Source: CAYRHN01 sp964424115
GTDB taxonomy: Bacteria; Chloroflexota; Anaerolineae; Anaerolineales; Anaerolineaceae
Direction of reading: 5' to 3'
DNA length: 64,000 nt
Assembly: GCA_964424115.1 (NCBI GenBank)
Contig: CAYRHN010000012.1
Span: 62,001-126,000, forward strand
Shown: positions 24,556 to 32,135 of the stretch, piece by piece
How positions within the stretch are numbered: position 1 is the stretch's first letter
Layout: each line of letters begins with the position of its first letter
Made by a program: the position numbers and the translations under genes
Notes under the pieces: model-generated
What the model was told of the DNA's origin: nothing
Databases searched by the model: none
The model's input: only the letters and a program-made list of their open reading frames with translations

Positions 24556-24906
24556 TTAAGTATATAATCCCCACTCTGGACCCAGGCCTTCTTCCATCAT
24601 CGAGAAATCCCACATCTCCAGGGAGAAGTCGATGAAGGCGGGGCGCTCCAACGCCTCTTCGGCCTTCTTGCGCGTCACGTCGATCAACGCCGGACCATAG
24701 GGGCAATAGGGGGTGGTGAGGATCATCTTGATCGTGGTGCTCTCATCCTCGATCTGCACATCCCGCACCAATCCAAGCTGGATGATCGACAACCCCAGCT
24801 CGGGGTCCATGACCTCGCCGAGGGCGGCGCGCAGCTTGTGGCTAAGTTCGGGGTGGGTGGCTTCGGCAGCCCAGACAGGGCGATTGCTTCCTGGGGGTTC
24901 GCTCAT
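24556..24906 (-). CDS. DUF59/MIP18-family Fe-S assembly factor (SufT-like)
   Basis: A 116-residue protein with the family core: EVMDPELGLSIIQLGLV (31-47), then LTTPYCPYGP (64-73) with the conserved reactive Cys68. Members (SufT, PaaD, MIP18) help mature Fe-S proteins. Its start overlaps the stop of the SufR-like regulator as ATGA, so both are made from one transcript, divergent from sufCBD. This location supports an Fe-S role. Longer upstream frames overlap the regulator and were not used. Confidence 0.88.
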   Translation of the reverse strand: MSEPPGSNRPVWAAEATHPELSHKLRAALGEVMDPELGLSIIQLGLVRDVQIEDESTTIKMILTTPYCPYGPALIDVTRKKAEEALERPAFIDFSLEMWDFSMMEEGLGPEWGLYT

Positions 24907-25535
24907 TTCTTTTGCTCCTGGATGGCGCTGGCGGGGATGGAATAGGTGCAGTGCGCGTCGCCGCGCAGCACGCATTGGATCTTTTCCACCGGCACCGCCA
25001 GCACAGATGAGATCAGGGTCTGGTCCACCGCGCAAACTTCCGGGTGGCTTTGGCCGACATGGTAATAGGGGCAGGTCACCTCGCGGATCAGGTACTGGTC
25101 GTTCTCCTTCTCCCATTCCACCTGGAAACCTTCGCGGGCCAGCACATCCTGGATCAGGTTGAGGCGCTCTTCTACCGGCAGCCCGGCACCCGCCTGGGCG
25201 TACTCGGCGGCCAGGGTGGAGGCCAACCCGGTGAAGATCTGCCCGAATTGTTCTTCAGGCAAGGAGAGCTTGAGCTGGTCGAGCAGCAGGTTGGTCAGAC
25301 GGAAATAGCGCGAGGGGAAGCGCTCCAGGCCTTTGTCGGTCAGGAAATAGACCAAGCGCGGGCGTCCCACGCCGTGGCGTTCTTCCTCACAGGTCACCAG
25401 CCCCTCGGCTTGTAGAGTGTTGAGGTGGTGGCGCACGGAAATGCCGTTGATGTTCACCGCCTCGGCCAGGTCGTTGACCTGGCTGCGCGGGTGGGAGGCC
25501 AGGGTTTGCAGGATCCGTTCGCGGGTGCTTTTCAT
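24903..25535 (-). CDS. sufR: SufR-like iron-sulfur-sensing transcriptional repressor
   Basis: A 210-residue regulator with an N-terminal winged helix-turn-helix (about 5-65, LAEAVNINGISVRHHLNTL) and a C-terminal domain holding Cys155, Cys168, Cys188 and Cys196. The spacing resembles the cluster-binding cysteines of cyanobacterial SufR. SufR represses suf when clusters are sufficient. It is divergent from sufC across a shared inverted-repeat operator, and its own ATG lies six bases from a -10 box. The role is inferred from domain layout plus context. Confidence 0.82.
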   Translation of the reverse strand: MKSTRERILQTLASHPRSQVNDLAEAVNINGISVRHHLNTLQAEGLVTCEEERHGVGRPRLVYFLTDKGLERFPSRYFRLTNLLLDQLKLSLPEEQFGQIFTGLASTLAAEYAQAGAGLPVEERLNLIQDVLAREGFQVEWEKENDQYLIREVTCPYYHVGQSHPEVCAVDQTLISSVLAVPVEKIQCVLRGDAHCTYSIPASAIQEQKK

Positions 25536-25541
25536 ACAGTC

Positions 25542-25623
25542 ATCATATCAAAAGGCGCGGGTTTTGTCAATATTTAAGAATATTATCATAAATATTGACT
25601 GAAAAAGCCCAAAATGGTATAAT
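25542..25623. promoter_or_regulatory. Divergent sufR/sufC promoters with shared inverted-repeat operator
   Basis: Minus strand: TTGACA (25570-25565), 17 nt, TATGAT (25547-25542), 6 nt, then the sufR ATG. Plus strand: TTGACT (25595-25600), 17 nt, TATAAT (25618-25623). The two -35 boxes lie in the arms of a perfect 11-bp inverted repeat, GTCAATATTTA at 25566-25576 and its complement at 25589-25599. A dimer bound there would cover both -35 elements and repress both operons. Confidence 0.8.
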
Positions 25624-25642
25624 ACGCGCGTCGATCAAACGG

Positions 25643-25673
25643 GTATCTTGCTTGAGCACGCTTGCAAAGATAC
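25643..25673 (+). other. Hairpin in the sufC leader RNA
   Basis: GTATCTT (25643-25649) pairs with AAGATAC (25667-25673), with a GC/GC extension inside. The leader is about 115 nt long and also holds a repeated GCTGTGAGC word near 25692 and 25707. A role in stability or control is possible but not shown. Confidence 0.35.
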
Positions 25674-25745
25674 GACCATCGCAACATTAACCGGCTGTGA
25701 GCTTCAAGCTGTGAGCTGTCCGTAAAATTACAGGAGTATGAACTC

Positions 25746-26525
25746 ATGTCTGAACTGGTCATTCGCAATTTGCACGTCAGTATTGAAGATAAACCGATCT
25801 TGAAAGGCCTCAACCTGACCATCGGGCAGGGCGAGGTGCATGCCATCATGGGTCCCAACGGCACGGGTAAATCCACCCTGGCCTACACCCTGATGGGCCA
25901 CCCCTCCTATACGGTTACCCAGGGCGAAGTGATCTTCAAGGGCCAGAATGTACTGGAACTGGAAGCCGATGAACGCTCGCGCCTGGGCCTCTTCCTGGCT
26001 TTCCAGTACCCGGTTGCCATTCCCGGCGTGACGCTGGCGAACTTCCTGCGCACCGCCCTGAATGCCCGCCGCCGCGCCACCAATCCAGAAGATAAGGGCA
26101 TGCCGCTGGTGGAGTTCCGCAAGATGATCAAGGAACGCATGGAACTGCTCAAGATGGACCCCGCTTTCGCCGGGCGCTACCTGAACGACGGTTTCTCCGG
26201 CGGTGAAAAGAAGCGCGCCGAGATCCTCCAGATGGCCACCCTCAAACCCGAGATCGCCATCCTGGACGAGACCGACTCGGGCCTGGATATCGACGCCCTG
26301 CGCATTGTCTCGGAGGGTGTCAACGCCCTGCGCGGGCCGCAGCTGGGCGTGCTGGTCATCACTCACTACCAGCGCATTCTGAACTACATTAAACCGGAAT
26401 TCGTGCATGTCATGCTCGGCGGGCGGATCGTTGAATCCGGCGGCGCCGACCTGGCCCTGCATCTGGAAGAGCACGGCTACGATTGGGTGCGCGAAAAATA
26501 CGAGAATGAGATTGCCGCGTCCTGA
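25746..26525 (+). CDS. sufC: Fe-S cluster assembly ATPase SufC
   Basis: A 259-residue ABC-type ATPase of the SufBCD scaffold. Walker A GPNGTGKST (36-44), signature FSGGEKKR (150-157) and Walker B AILDETDSGLD (171-181) are complete. SufC hydrolysis opens the SufBD dimer so the nascent cluster can form. Ribosome-binding site AGGAG lies 9 nt upstream. It is the first gene of the suf operon after the divergent promoter. Confidence 0.97.
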   Translation: MSELVIRNLHVSIEDKPILKGLNLTIGQGEVHAIMGPNGTGKSTLAYTLMGHPSYTVTQGEVIFKGQNVLELEADERSRLGLFLAFQYPVAIPGVTLANFLRTALNARRRATNPEDKGMPLVEFRKMIKERMELLKMDPAFAGRYLNDGFSGGEKKRAEILQMATLKPEIAILDETDSGLDIDALRIVSEGVNALRGPQLGVLVITHYQRILNYIKPEFVHVMLGGRIVESGGADLALHLEEHGYDWVREKYENEIAAS

Positions 26526-26530
26526 ACCGG

Positions 26531-26617
26531 GCGTCATTGCGAGGGAGGGCAAAGCCCGATCGAAGCAATCCCCAACCCGTGAAGGGAATAGCTTCGCAGA
26601 TCGCAATGGCACGATCA
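26531..26617. repeat. Intergenic repeat, CGTCATTGCGAG family, between sufC and sufB
   Basis: It begins GCGTCATTGCGAGGGAGGG and ends near AGATCGCAATGGCACG, the inverted counterpart. The same ends occur at 29407-29520 and, inside hypF, at 51820-51904. Because the suf genes read through it, it is part of the operon mRNA and can fold. Confidence 0.65.
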
Positions 26618-26645
26618 TTAAAGGTACGTAGAGGAGACCCTCAAC

Positions 26646-28058
26646 ATGGATGCCAAACCGCAAAATCAGGCCCTGGAAGGCCTGGGAGAATACAAATACG
26701 GCTTCAGCGATCCGGACACCTCGGTCTTTAAGAGCCGCAAGGGTCTGGATGAAGAGGTAGTGCGCCAGATCTCGGGCATGAAAGGCGAGCCGCAGTGGAT
26801 GCTGGATTTCCGCCTGCGCGCGCTGGCGCATTTCCGCGCCCGCCCGATGCCCACCTGGGGCGCCGATCTGAGCAAGCTGAACCTGGACGATATTTATTAC
26901 TATGTCAAACCCTCCGACCTGGAGAGCAAAAGCTGGGAAGATGTGCCGGAGGCGATCAAGAAGACCTTCGACCGACTGGGCGTGCCGGAGGCCGAACGCA
27001 AGTTCCTGGCCGGGCTGGGCGCGCAGTACGAATCTGAGATGGTCTACCACTCGGTGCAGGAGCACCTCGCCAAACAAGGCGTGATCTTCCTCAGCATCGA
27101 GGACGGCCTGCGCCAGCACCCCGACCTGTTCCGCCAGTATTTTGGCACGGTCATCCCGATCGAGGATAACAAGTTCTCCGCGCTCAACAGCGCGGTCTGG
27201 TCGGGCGGGTCGTTCGTCTACATCCCGCCGGGCATCAAGGTGGACCTGCCCCTGCAGGCTTACTTCCGCCTCAACATTGCCAGCATCGGCCAGTTCGAGC
27301 GCTCGTTGATCATCGCCGACGAAGGCGCGCAGGTGCATTACGTGGAGGGCTGCACGGCTCCCCAATACACCACCGATTCGTTCCACTCCGGCGTGATCGA
27401 GATCATTGTCAAGAAGGGCGCCCGCGTGCGCTATTCCACCATCCAGAACTGGTCCACCAACGTGTATAACCTGGTCACCCAGCGCTCGATCGTCGAAGAA
27501 GACGGCACGATGGAGTGGGTGGACGCCAACCTGGGCTCGAAGGTGACGATGAAATACCCCTCCTGCTACCTGAAGGGGCGCGGCGCGCACGGCGAGATCC
27601 TCTCGATGGCCTTCGCCGGGCCGGGCCAGCACCAGGATGCGGGCGGCAAGGTGGTGCATTTTGCCCCGCACACCAGCAGCAAGATCACCTCCAAGTCGAT
27701 CAGCAAGGGCGGCGGGCGTTCCTCCTACCGCGGCCTGCTGAAGGTCTACAAGGGCGCCCACGATGCCCGCTCTAACGTGGTCTGCGACGCGCTGCTGCTC
27801 GATCCGCAATCCCGTTCGGACACCTACCCCTCGATCGAGATCGACGAGGACGATGTGACCATCGGCCACGAAGCCTCCGTCTCCAAGGTGGGCGAGGAGC
27901 AGTTATTCTACCTGATGAGCCGCGGCCTGAGCGAAGAAGAGGCCACCACCATGGTCGTCTCCGGCTTTATTGAGCCGCTGGTGCGCGAACTGCCCATGGA
28001 ATATGCGGTGGAAATGAACCGCCTGATCCAGCTGCAAATGGAAGGGTCGATAGGTTAA
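26646..28058 (+). CDS. sufB: Fe-S cluster assembly protein SufB
   Basis: A 470-residue scaffold subunit, full length for SufB. It has the typical N-terminal KYGFSDPDTSVF, the central beta-helix (GIKVDLPLQAYFRLN, ASIGQFERSLIIADEGA, VHYVEGCTAP) and the C-terminal end RGLSEEEATTMVVSGF. SufB binds the new cluster and docks SufC and SufD. Ribosome-binding site GAGGAG lies 9 nt upstream. sufD follows after 4 nt. Confidence 0.97.
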   Translation: MDAKPQNQALEGLGEYKYGFSDPDTSVFKSRKGLDEEVVRQISGMKGEPQWMLDFRLRALAHFRARPMPTWGADLSKLNLDDIYYYVKPSDLESKSWEDVPEAIKKTFDRLGVPEAERKFLAGLGAQYESEMVYHSVQEHLAKQGVIFLSIEDGLRQHPDLFRQYFGTVIPIEDNKFSALNSAVWSGGSFVYIPPGIKVDLPLQAYFRLNIASIGQFERSLIIADEGAQVHYVEGCTAPQYTTDSFHSGVIEIIVKKGARVRYSTIQNWSTNVYNLVTQRSIVEEDGTMEWVDANLGSKVTMKYPSCYLKGRGAHGEILSMAFAGPGQHQDAGGKVVHFAPHTSSKITSKSISKGGGRSSYRGLLKVYKGAHDARSNVVCDALLLDPQSRSDTYPSIEIDEDDVTIGHEASVSKVGEEQLFYLMSRGLSEEEATTMVVSGFIEPLVRELPMEYAVEMNRLIQLQMEGSIG

Positions 28059-28062
28059 CACT

Positions 28063-29400
28063 ATGGCAGATACCCCCGTTGTGATGCGCCGCCGCGAGGC
28101 GGCCCCCAAAGAATTCACTTTCCAATCCGGGCAGGTGCGCGCCGAAGGACTTTCGGCCGGGCTGCGCGCCTACCGCCAGGAGGCCTGGGAGGCCTTCCAC
28201 AGCCTGCCGCTGCCCGCCACAAGCGAAGAGGCCTGGCGCCGCACCGACCTGCGTGCTTTGGAAATCTCCAAATTCCGCCTGCCTGAAGCACAGGCCTACC
28301 AGGGTCTGGCGCCGGTGCCGGCCAATCTGCTGCGTCCGCTCACTGCCGGCGCACACGGCGGGCAGGTGATCCTGCTCCCCGGTGGGGTGCAGGTGCAGTT
28401 GAACGAAGACCTTCAGCGCCAGGGAGTGATCTTCACTGACCTGCTGAGCGCCGAGCGCCAGCATCCGGCCCTGCTGGAAAAGGCCCTCGGTTCGGTCGTG
28501 CATGCCCGCGAAGGGAAATTTGCCGCCCTGGCCGGTGCGCTGGCGCAGAACGGCGTGTTCCTCTATGTGCCGCGCAACCTGCAGGTGGAACAACCCCTGC
28601 ACAGCCTGGTCTGGGGGCCGGGGATCAACCTGGCGCACCTGACCCAGGTGGTGGTCTACCTGGAGGCCGGCGCCTCCGCCACCTACGTGCACGAGGCTGC
28701 CTCGCCCGAAGAAAGCGAAGGCCAGGCCATGCACGCCGGAACGGTGGAACTGTATATTGGCGAAGGCGCTAACCTGCGTTTTGTCGAACTGCAATCCTGG
28801 GGCCAGCACGTCTATAACTTCAGCCACGAGCGCGCGCATGTCGAACGCGACGGCACGTTGGACTGGATCTTTGGCGCGGTCGGTTCGCGCCTGACCAAGA
28901 ATTTCTCCGAACTGGACCTGGTGGGGCAGGGCAGCACCGGCAAGATGTCCGGCTTTTATATCACCAACCACAACCAGCATCTGGATCATGATACCCAGCA
29001 GAACCACATGGCCCCCCACACCACCAGCGACCTGCTCTTCAAGGGCGCGCTGCTGGACGAGAGCCGCTCGGTCTGGCAGGGGATGATCTACGTGGCCCCC
29101 GGCGCCGATAAGACCGACGGGTACCAGGCCAACCGCAACCTGGTGCTTTCCCCCGCCGCGCGCGCCGATTCGATCCCCGGCCTGGAGATCCTGGCCGACG
29201 ATGTACGCTGCACCCACGGCGCCACGGTCGGCAAGATCGACCCCGAGCAGGTCTTCTACCTGCTCAGCCGTGGCATCCCGCGCGGCGAGGCCGAGCGCCT
29301 GGTGGTGGAGGGCTTCTTCGACCCGATCATGCAGCGCATCCCCTTCGAGGGCGTGCGCGAGCGCTTCCAGGCTGCCATCCACGAGAAATTGAACGCGTAG
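28063..29400 (+). CDS. sufD: Fe-S cluster assembly protein SufD
   Basis: A 445-residue paralogue of SufB and partner in the SufBCD complex. It shares the beta-helix core (LVWGPGINLAHLTQVVVYLE, GADKTDGYQANRNLVLSP) and the conserved end RGIPRGEAERLVVEGFF. SufD is needed for iron entry in the E. coli system. It starts 4 nt after the sufB stop, so the pair is tightly coupled; a repeat follows it. Confidence 0.95.
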   Translation: MADTPVVMRRREAAPKEFTFQSGQVRAEGLSAGLRAYRQEAWEAFHSLPLPATSEEAWRRTDLRALEISKFRLPEAQAYQGLAPVPANLLRPLTAGAHGGQVILLPGGVQVQLNEDLQRQGVIFTDLLSAERQHPALLEKALGSVVHAREGKFAALAGALAQNGVFLYVPRNLQVEQPLHSLVWGPGINLAHLTQVVVYLEAGASATYVHEAASPEESEGQAMHAGTVELYIGEGANLRFVELQSWGQHVYNFSHERAHVERDGTLDWIFGAVGSRLTKNFSELDLVGQGSTGKMSGFYITNHNQHLDHDTQQNHMAPHTTSDLLFKGALLDESRSVWQGMIYVAPGADKTDGYQANRNLVLSPAARADSIPGLEILADDVRCTHGATVGKIDPEQVFYLLSRGIPRGEAERLVVEGFFDPIMQRIPFEGVRERFQAAIHEKLNA

Positions 29401-29406
29401 GAATAC

Positions 29407-29520
29407 ACGTCATTGCGAGGAGGGCTTTAGCCCGATGAAGCGATCTCCAATTCGGCTCGGAGATTGCTTCCCGAAGGGGATGCTCCCCAATCGCACCCCA
29501 CAGGGGTGCTCGCAATGACA
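29407..29520. repeat. Intergenic repeat, CGTCATTGCGAG family, after sufD
   Basis: It starts CACGTCATTGCGAGGAGGG and ends GGTGCTCGCAATGACA, with an inner stretch rich in short palindromes (AGGGCTTTAGCCC, GGGGATGCTCCCC, CCCCACAGGGG). The outer ends are inverted repeats, so the whole unit can fold back. Confidence 0.7.
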
Positions 29521-29599
29521 AGCAAATTTAGTCCTTATGATAAAATGAAATGATGCGCAAGACCATGTGGAAGCGCTGAATCAGAACAGGAGCGAAAAA

Positions 29600-29893
29600 A
29601 TGGCACCAGTACCCTTTATGTCCCCCCCAGATCCCGAGACGGCCTTTGATGTAGGCGACACGGTCGAGGTCTTTTGCGACCATGAGAAAGGCGGCCAGCG
29701 CATCCGCGGCTGGCTGAAAGGCATTGTTGTCCAGGTGGATCCCAAGATGGTGGCAGTGCAATTCCGCTCCAATGTGTTCCTCACCGACGGTTGGATGGTA
29801 CCCGACCACATCCTCTGGTACCCGGCCAATTCCCAGCATATCCGTGCCCCGCAGCCGGCGGCTTCGCCTGCCCGCCGCGAGCGGCCCGCCTGA
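29600..29893 (+). CDS. Small conserved-looking protein in the suf operon, unknown function
   Basis: A 97-residue protein between sufD and sufS. The start at 29600 is used because AGGAGC lies 7 nt before it; an in-frame ATG at 29567 is less likely. Residues 14-75 look like a small beta-barrel (FDVGDTVEVFCDHEKGG, GWLKGIVVQVDPKMVAVQF), possibly SH3-like, followed by an Ala/Pro/Arg tail. No cysteine cluster motif is present. The operon position suggests a part in Fe-S work, but function is not known. Confidence 0.7.
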   Translation: MAPVPFMSPPDPETAFDVGDTVEVFCDHEKGGQRIRGWLKGIVVQVDPKMVAVQFRSNVFLTDGWMVPDHILWYPANSQHIRAPQPAASPARRERPA

Positions 29894-29908
29894 TCCAAGG
29901 ACCTTTCT

Positions 29909-31135
29909 ATGACCTTTGATTTGCAGCGCATCCGCGCCGATTTTCCCATTCTGCAGCGGGAGGTGCATCCCGGCGTTAATTTAATTTACCTGGATTCCAC
30001 CGCCACCGCCCAGAAACCGTCGGCAGTGATCGAGGCAATGGATGCCTTTTACCGCCAGACCAACGGCAATATCCACCGCGGGGTGCATACCCTGGCGGAG
30101 GAATCCACCGCCGCCTATGAAGGCGCGCGCAAGAAGGTAGCCAAATTCATTGGCGCAAAGAGCACCCGCGAGGTGATCTACACCCGCAACGCCACTGAGT
30201 CGATCAACCTGGTGGCCGCAGCCTGGGGCCGCGCCAATCTCAAGCCCGGCGATCTGCTGATTCTGACCGAGATGGAGCACCACTCCAACCTGGTCCCCTG
30301 GCAGATGCTGGCGGCCGAACTGAACCTGCGCCTGGAATTCATCCCCGTCACGCAGGATGGCCTGCTCGACCTGGAAACTTACCGCCGCCTGCTGGAGCAG
30401 TCGCCCAGGCTGGTGGCCTTCACCCACATGTCGAATGTGCTGGGCACGATCAACCCCGCCCGCGAGATCATTGCCCTGGCTCACCAGGCCGGAGCACTGG
30501 CCCTGGTGGACGGAGCCCAATCCGTGCCGCACTTTGCCGTGGATGTGCAGGACCTGGACGCTGATTTCATGGCCTTCTCGGCCCACAAAATGTGCGGCCC
30601 AACCGGCATCGGCGTGTTGTACGGGCGCGAGGCGCTCCTGGCGGCCATGCCCCCCTACATGGGCGGCGGGGATATGATCAAGAAGGTCTTCCTGCGCAGC
30701 TTCACCCCCAACGAGCTGCCGCACAAGTTCGAAGCCGGCACTCCGGCCATCGCTGAGGCGGTTGGGCTGGGCGCGGCGGTCGATTATCTTAAGTCGGTCG
30801 GGATGGACGCCATCGCCGCGCACGAGCAGGAGATCATCGCCTACGCGCTGGACCGCCTGTCCGAGGTGGGCGGGTTGCAGGTGATCGGCCCCCAGGCGGA
30901 GAAAAAGGGCGGCGTGGCTGCCTTTACCCTGCAGGGTATCCACCCGCACGATGTGGCCCAGGTGTTGGATTCCTACGGCATCGCTGTGCGCGCCGGGCAC
31001 CACTGCGCCATGCCCCTGCACGACCGCTACAATTTGCCCGCGACCACCCGCGCCAGCTTCTACCTCTACAACACCCGTGAAGAGGTGGACCGACTGGTGG
31101 AGGGGTTGGAGCAAGTGAAGAAGATGTTTGGTTAG
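29909..31135 (+). CDS. sufS: Cysteine desulfurase SufS
   Basis: A 408-residue PLP enzyme of the type II (SufS/CsdA) group that takes sulfur from cysteine for cluster building. The PLP lysine is Lys227 in AHKMCGP, and the catalytic Cys366 lies in RAGHHCAMPLH, the SufS-type short active-site loop. Ribosome-binding site AAGGA lies 7 nt upstream. It is followed by sufU, its usual sulfur-accepting partner in bacteria without SufE. Confidence 0.95.
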   Translation: MTFDLQRIRADFPILQREVHPGVNLIYLDSTATAQKPSAVIEAMDAFYRQTNGNIHRGVHTLAEESTAAYEGARKKVAKFIGAKSTREVIYTRNATESINLVAAAWGRANLKPGDLLILTEMEHHSNLVPWQMLAAELNLRLEFIPVTQDGLLDLETYRRLLEQSPRLVAFTHMSNVLGTINPAREIIALAHQAGALALVDGAQSVPHFAVDVQDLDADFMAFSAHKMCGPTGIGVLYGREALLAAMPPYMGGGDMIKKVFLRSFTPNELPHKFEAGTPAIAEAVGLGAAVDYLKSVGMDAIAAHEQEIIAYALDRLSEVGGLQVIGPQAEKKGGVAAFTLQGIHPHDVAQVLDSYGIAVRAGHHCAMPLHDRYNLPATTRASFYLYNTREEVDRLVEGLEQVKKMFG

Positions 31136-31148
31136 GAATCATCGTTTT

Positions 31149-31181
31149 GTCACCCTGAGCCGCAAATCGGCGAAGGGTGAC
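31149..31181 (+). repeat. Short hairpin repeat between sufS and sufU
   Basis: GTCACCCT (31149-31156) and AGGGTGAC (31174-31181) form a perfect 8-bp stem. No T-run follows, so read-through to sufU is expected. Confidence 0.5.
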
Positions 31182-31204
31182 ATCGAGTTGCATAAGGAAC
31201 TTTT

Positions 31205-31594
31205 ATGGATGACCTTTATCGCCAGGTGATCGTAGAACGTTACAAAGAGCCGCTCTTCCGCGGGCAGCTTGACCCGCACGACTTGAGCTTCGAGGACGAG
31301 AATCCGCTGTGCGGCGACCATATCCGCATTGACCTGCGCCTGGATGGCGAAGGTCGGGTCAGCGAAGCCGCCTTCTCCGGACACGGCTGCGCCATCTCAC
31401 AGGCCTCCGCCGACCTGCTGCTGGAGTCCATCCAGGGTAAGACGTTGGAGGAAGTGCGTGCGCTGACCAAGCAGGATATCCTTGACCTGCTGGGGATCGA
31501 GCTGGGGCCGGTGCGCCTGAAATGCGCCCTGCTGCCGCTCAAGGTGCTCAAGGCCGGCGCCTACGGCCTGGGCGAAGAGGGGGACGAGGAATGA
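31205..31594 (+). CDS. sufU: SufU zinc-dependent sulfurtransferase
   Basis: A 129-residue IscU-like protein. The zinc/sulfur ligands are Cys36 and Asp38 (NPLCGD), Cys62 (GHGCAIS) and Cys107 (RLKCALL); the SufU-type insertion between the second and third cysteine is present. SufU accepts persulfide from SufS and hands it to SufBCD. Ribosome-binding site AAGGA lies 6 nt upstream. Its stop overlaps the start of the Rieske gene as ATGA. Confidence 0.95.
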   Translation: MDDLYRQVIVERYKEPLFRGQLDPHDLSFEDENPLCGDHIRIDLRLDGEGRVSEAAFSGHGCAISQASADLLLESIQGKTLEEVRALTKQDILDLLGIELGPVRLKCALLPLKVLKAGAYGLGEEGDEE

Positions 31595-31905
31595 ACGAGG
31601 GGAAATACTATCCGGTCATCCGCGCTGAAGAAGTGGGCAACGGCGAGCGCCTCTTCCTGGAGATCAAAGGCCAACCGGTGGTGGTCTTCAATATCGCCGG
31701 GAACTTCTACGCCATCCGCGACGAATGCACCCACGACGGCAATCCGCTGGGCGACGGTGACCTGGACGGCTTCGAGATCGTCTGCCCGCGCCACGGCGCG
31801 CGCTTCGACGTGCGCAGCGGCAAGGCCACGCGCATGCCCGCCGTGACCGACACTGCTTACTATCCCACCCGCGTGGTGGAGGGCATGCTGGAGATCGAGG
31901 TCTAA
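31591..31905 (+). CDS. Rieske-type [2Fe-2S] ferredoxin in the suf operon
   Basis: A 104-residue single-domain Rieske protein with CTH (Cys46, His48) and CPRHG (Cys65, His68), the ligands of a [2Fe-2S] cluster. It resembles the ferredoxin components of dioxygenases (BphF/NirD-like) but stands alone, with no oxygenase nearby. The ATGA overlap with sufU makes it the last gene of the suf operon. It may give electrons during cluster assembly; that is inference. Confidence 0.9.
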   Translation: MNEGKYYPVIRAEEVGNGERLFLEIKGQPVVVFNIAGNFYAIRDECTHDGNPLGDGDLDGFEIVCPRHGARFDVRSGKATRMPAVTDTAYYPTRVVEGMLEIEV

Positions 31906-32135
31906 CGCTCAGACCCCATCAGTCCTGCACACAGCTTCAAATCGACGTTAAGCGCCGACCCAAAACCCTTTTTGTCCTGGTTCCTCAGGGTCAAACCCCC
32001 ATCCGTCGTGTATCATGAATTTTCTAGGTCGCGGTACATTGACCGGATCTTTTTTGGTTTAAGCAGGTACAATTTCTGGATATTGAGTACAATAAATTAA
32101 TCCGCACGCGATGATTTCTTCTTAAGGAGAATGCA
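31906..32135 (+). other. Intergenic region before the membrane protein gene
   Basis: 230 bases with no gene. Two TACAAT words at about 32067 and 32088 could be -10 boxes for the gene at 32136, but no clear -35 is seen. No hairpin with T-run was found to end the suf operon. Confidence 0.4.

Noticed and set aside
25728..27869. A 713-codon open frame on the minus strand across sufC and sufB
   Set aside because: It is antisense to two certain genes; its His/Gly/Val-rich translation has no domain, and such frames arise from GC-rich codon bias.
27967..29382. A 471-codon minus-strand frame across sufD
   Set aside because: Antisense shadow of sufD with no domain.
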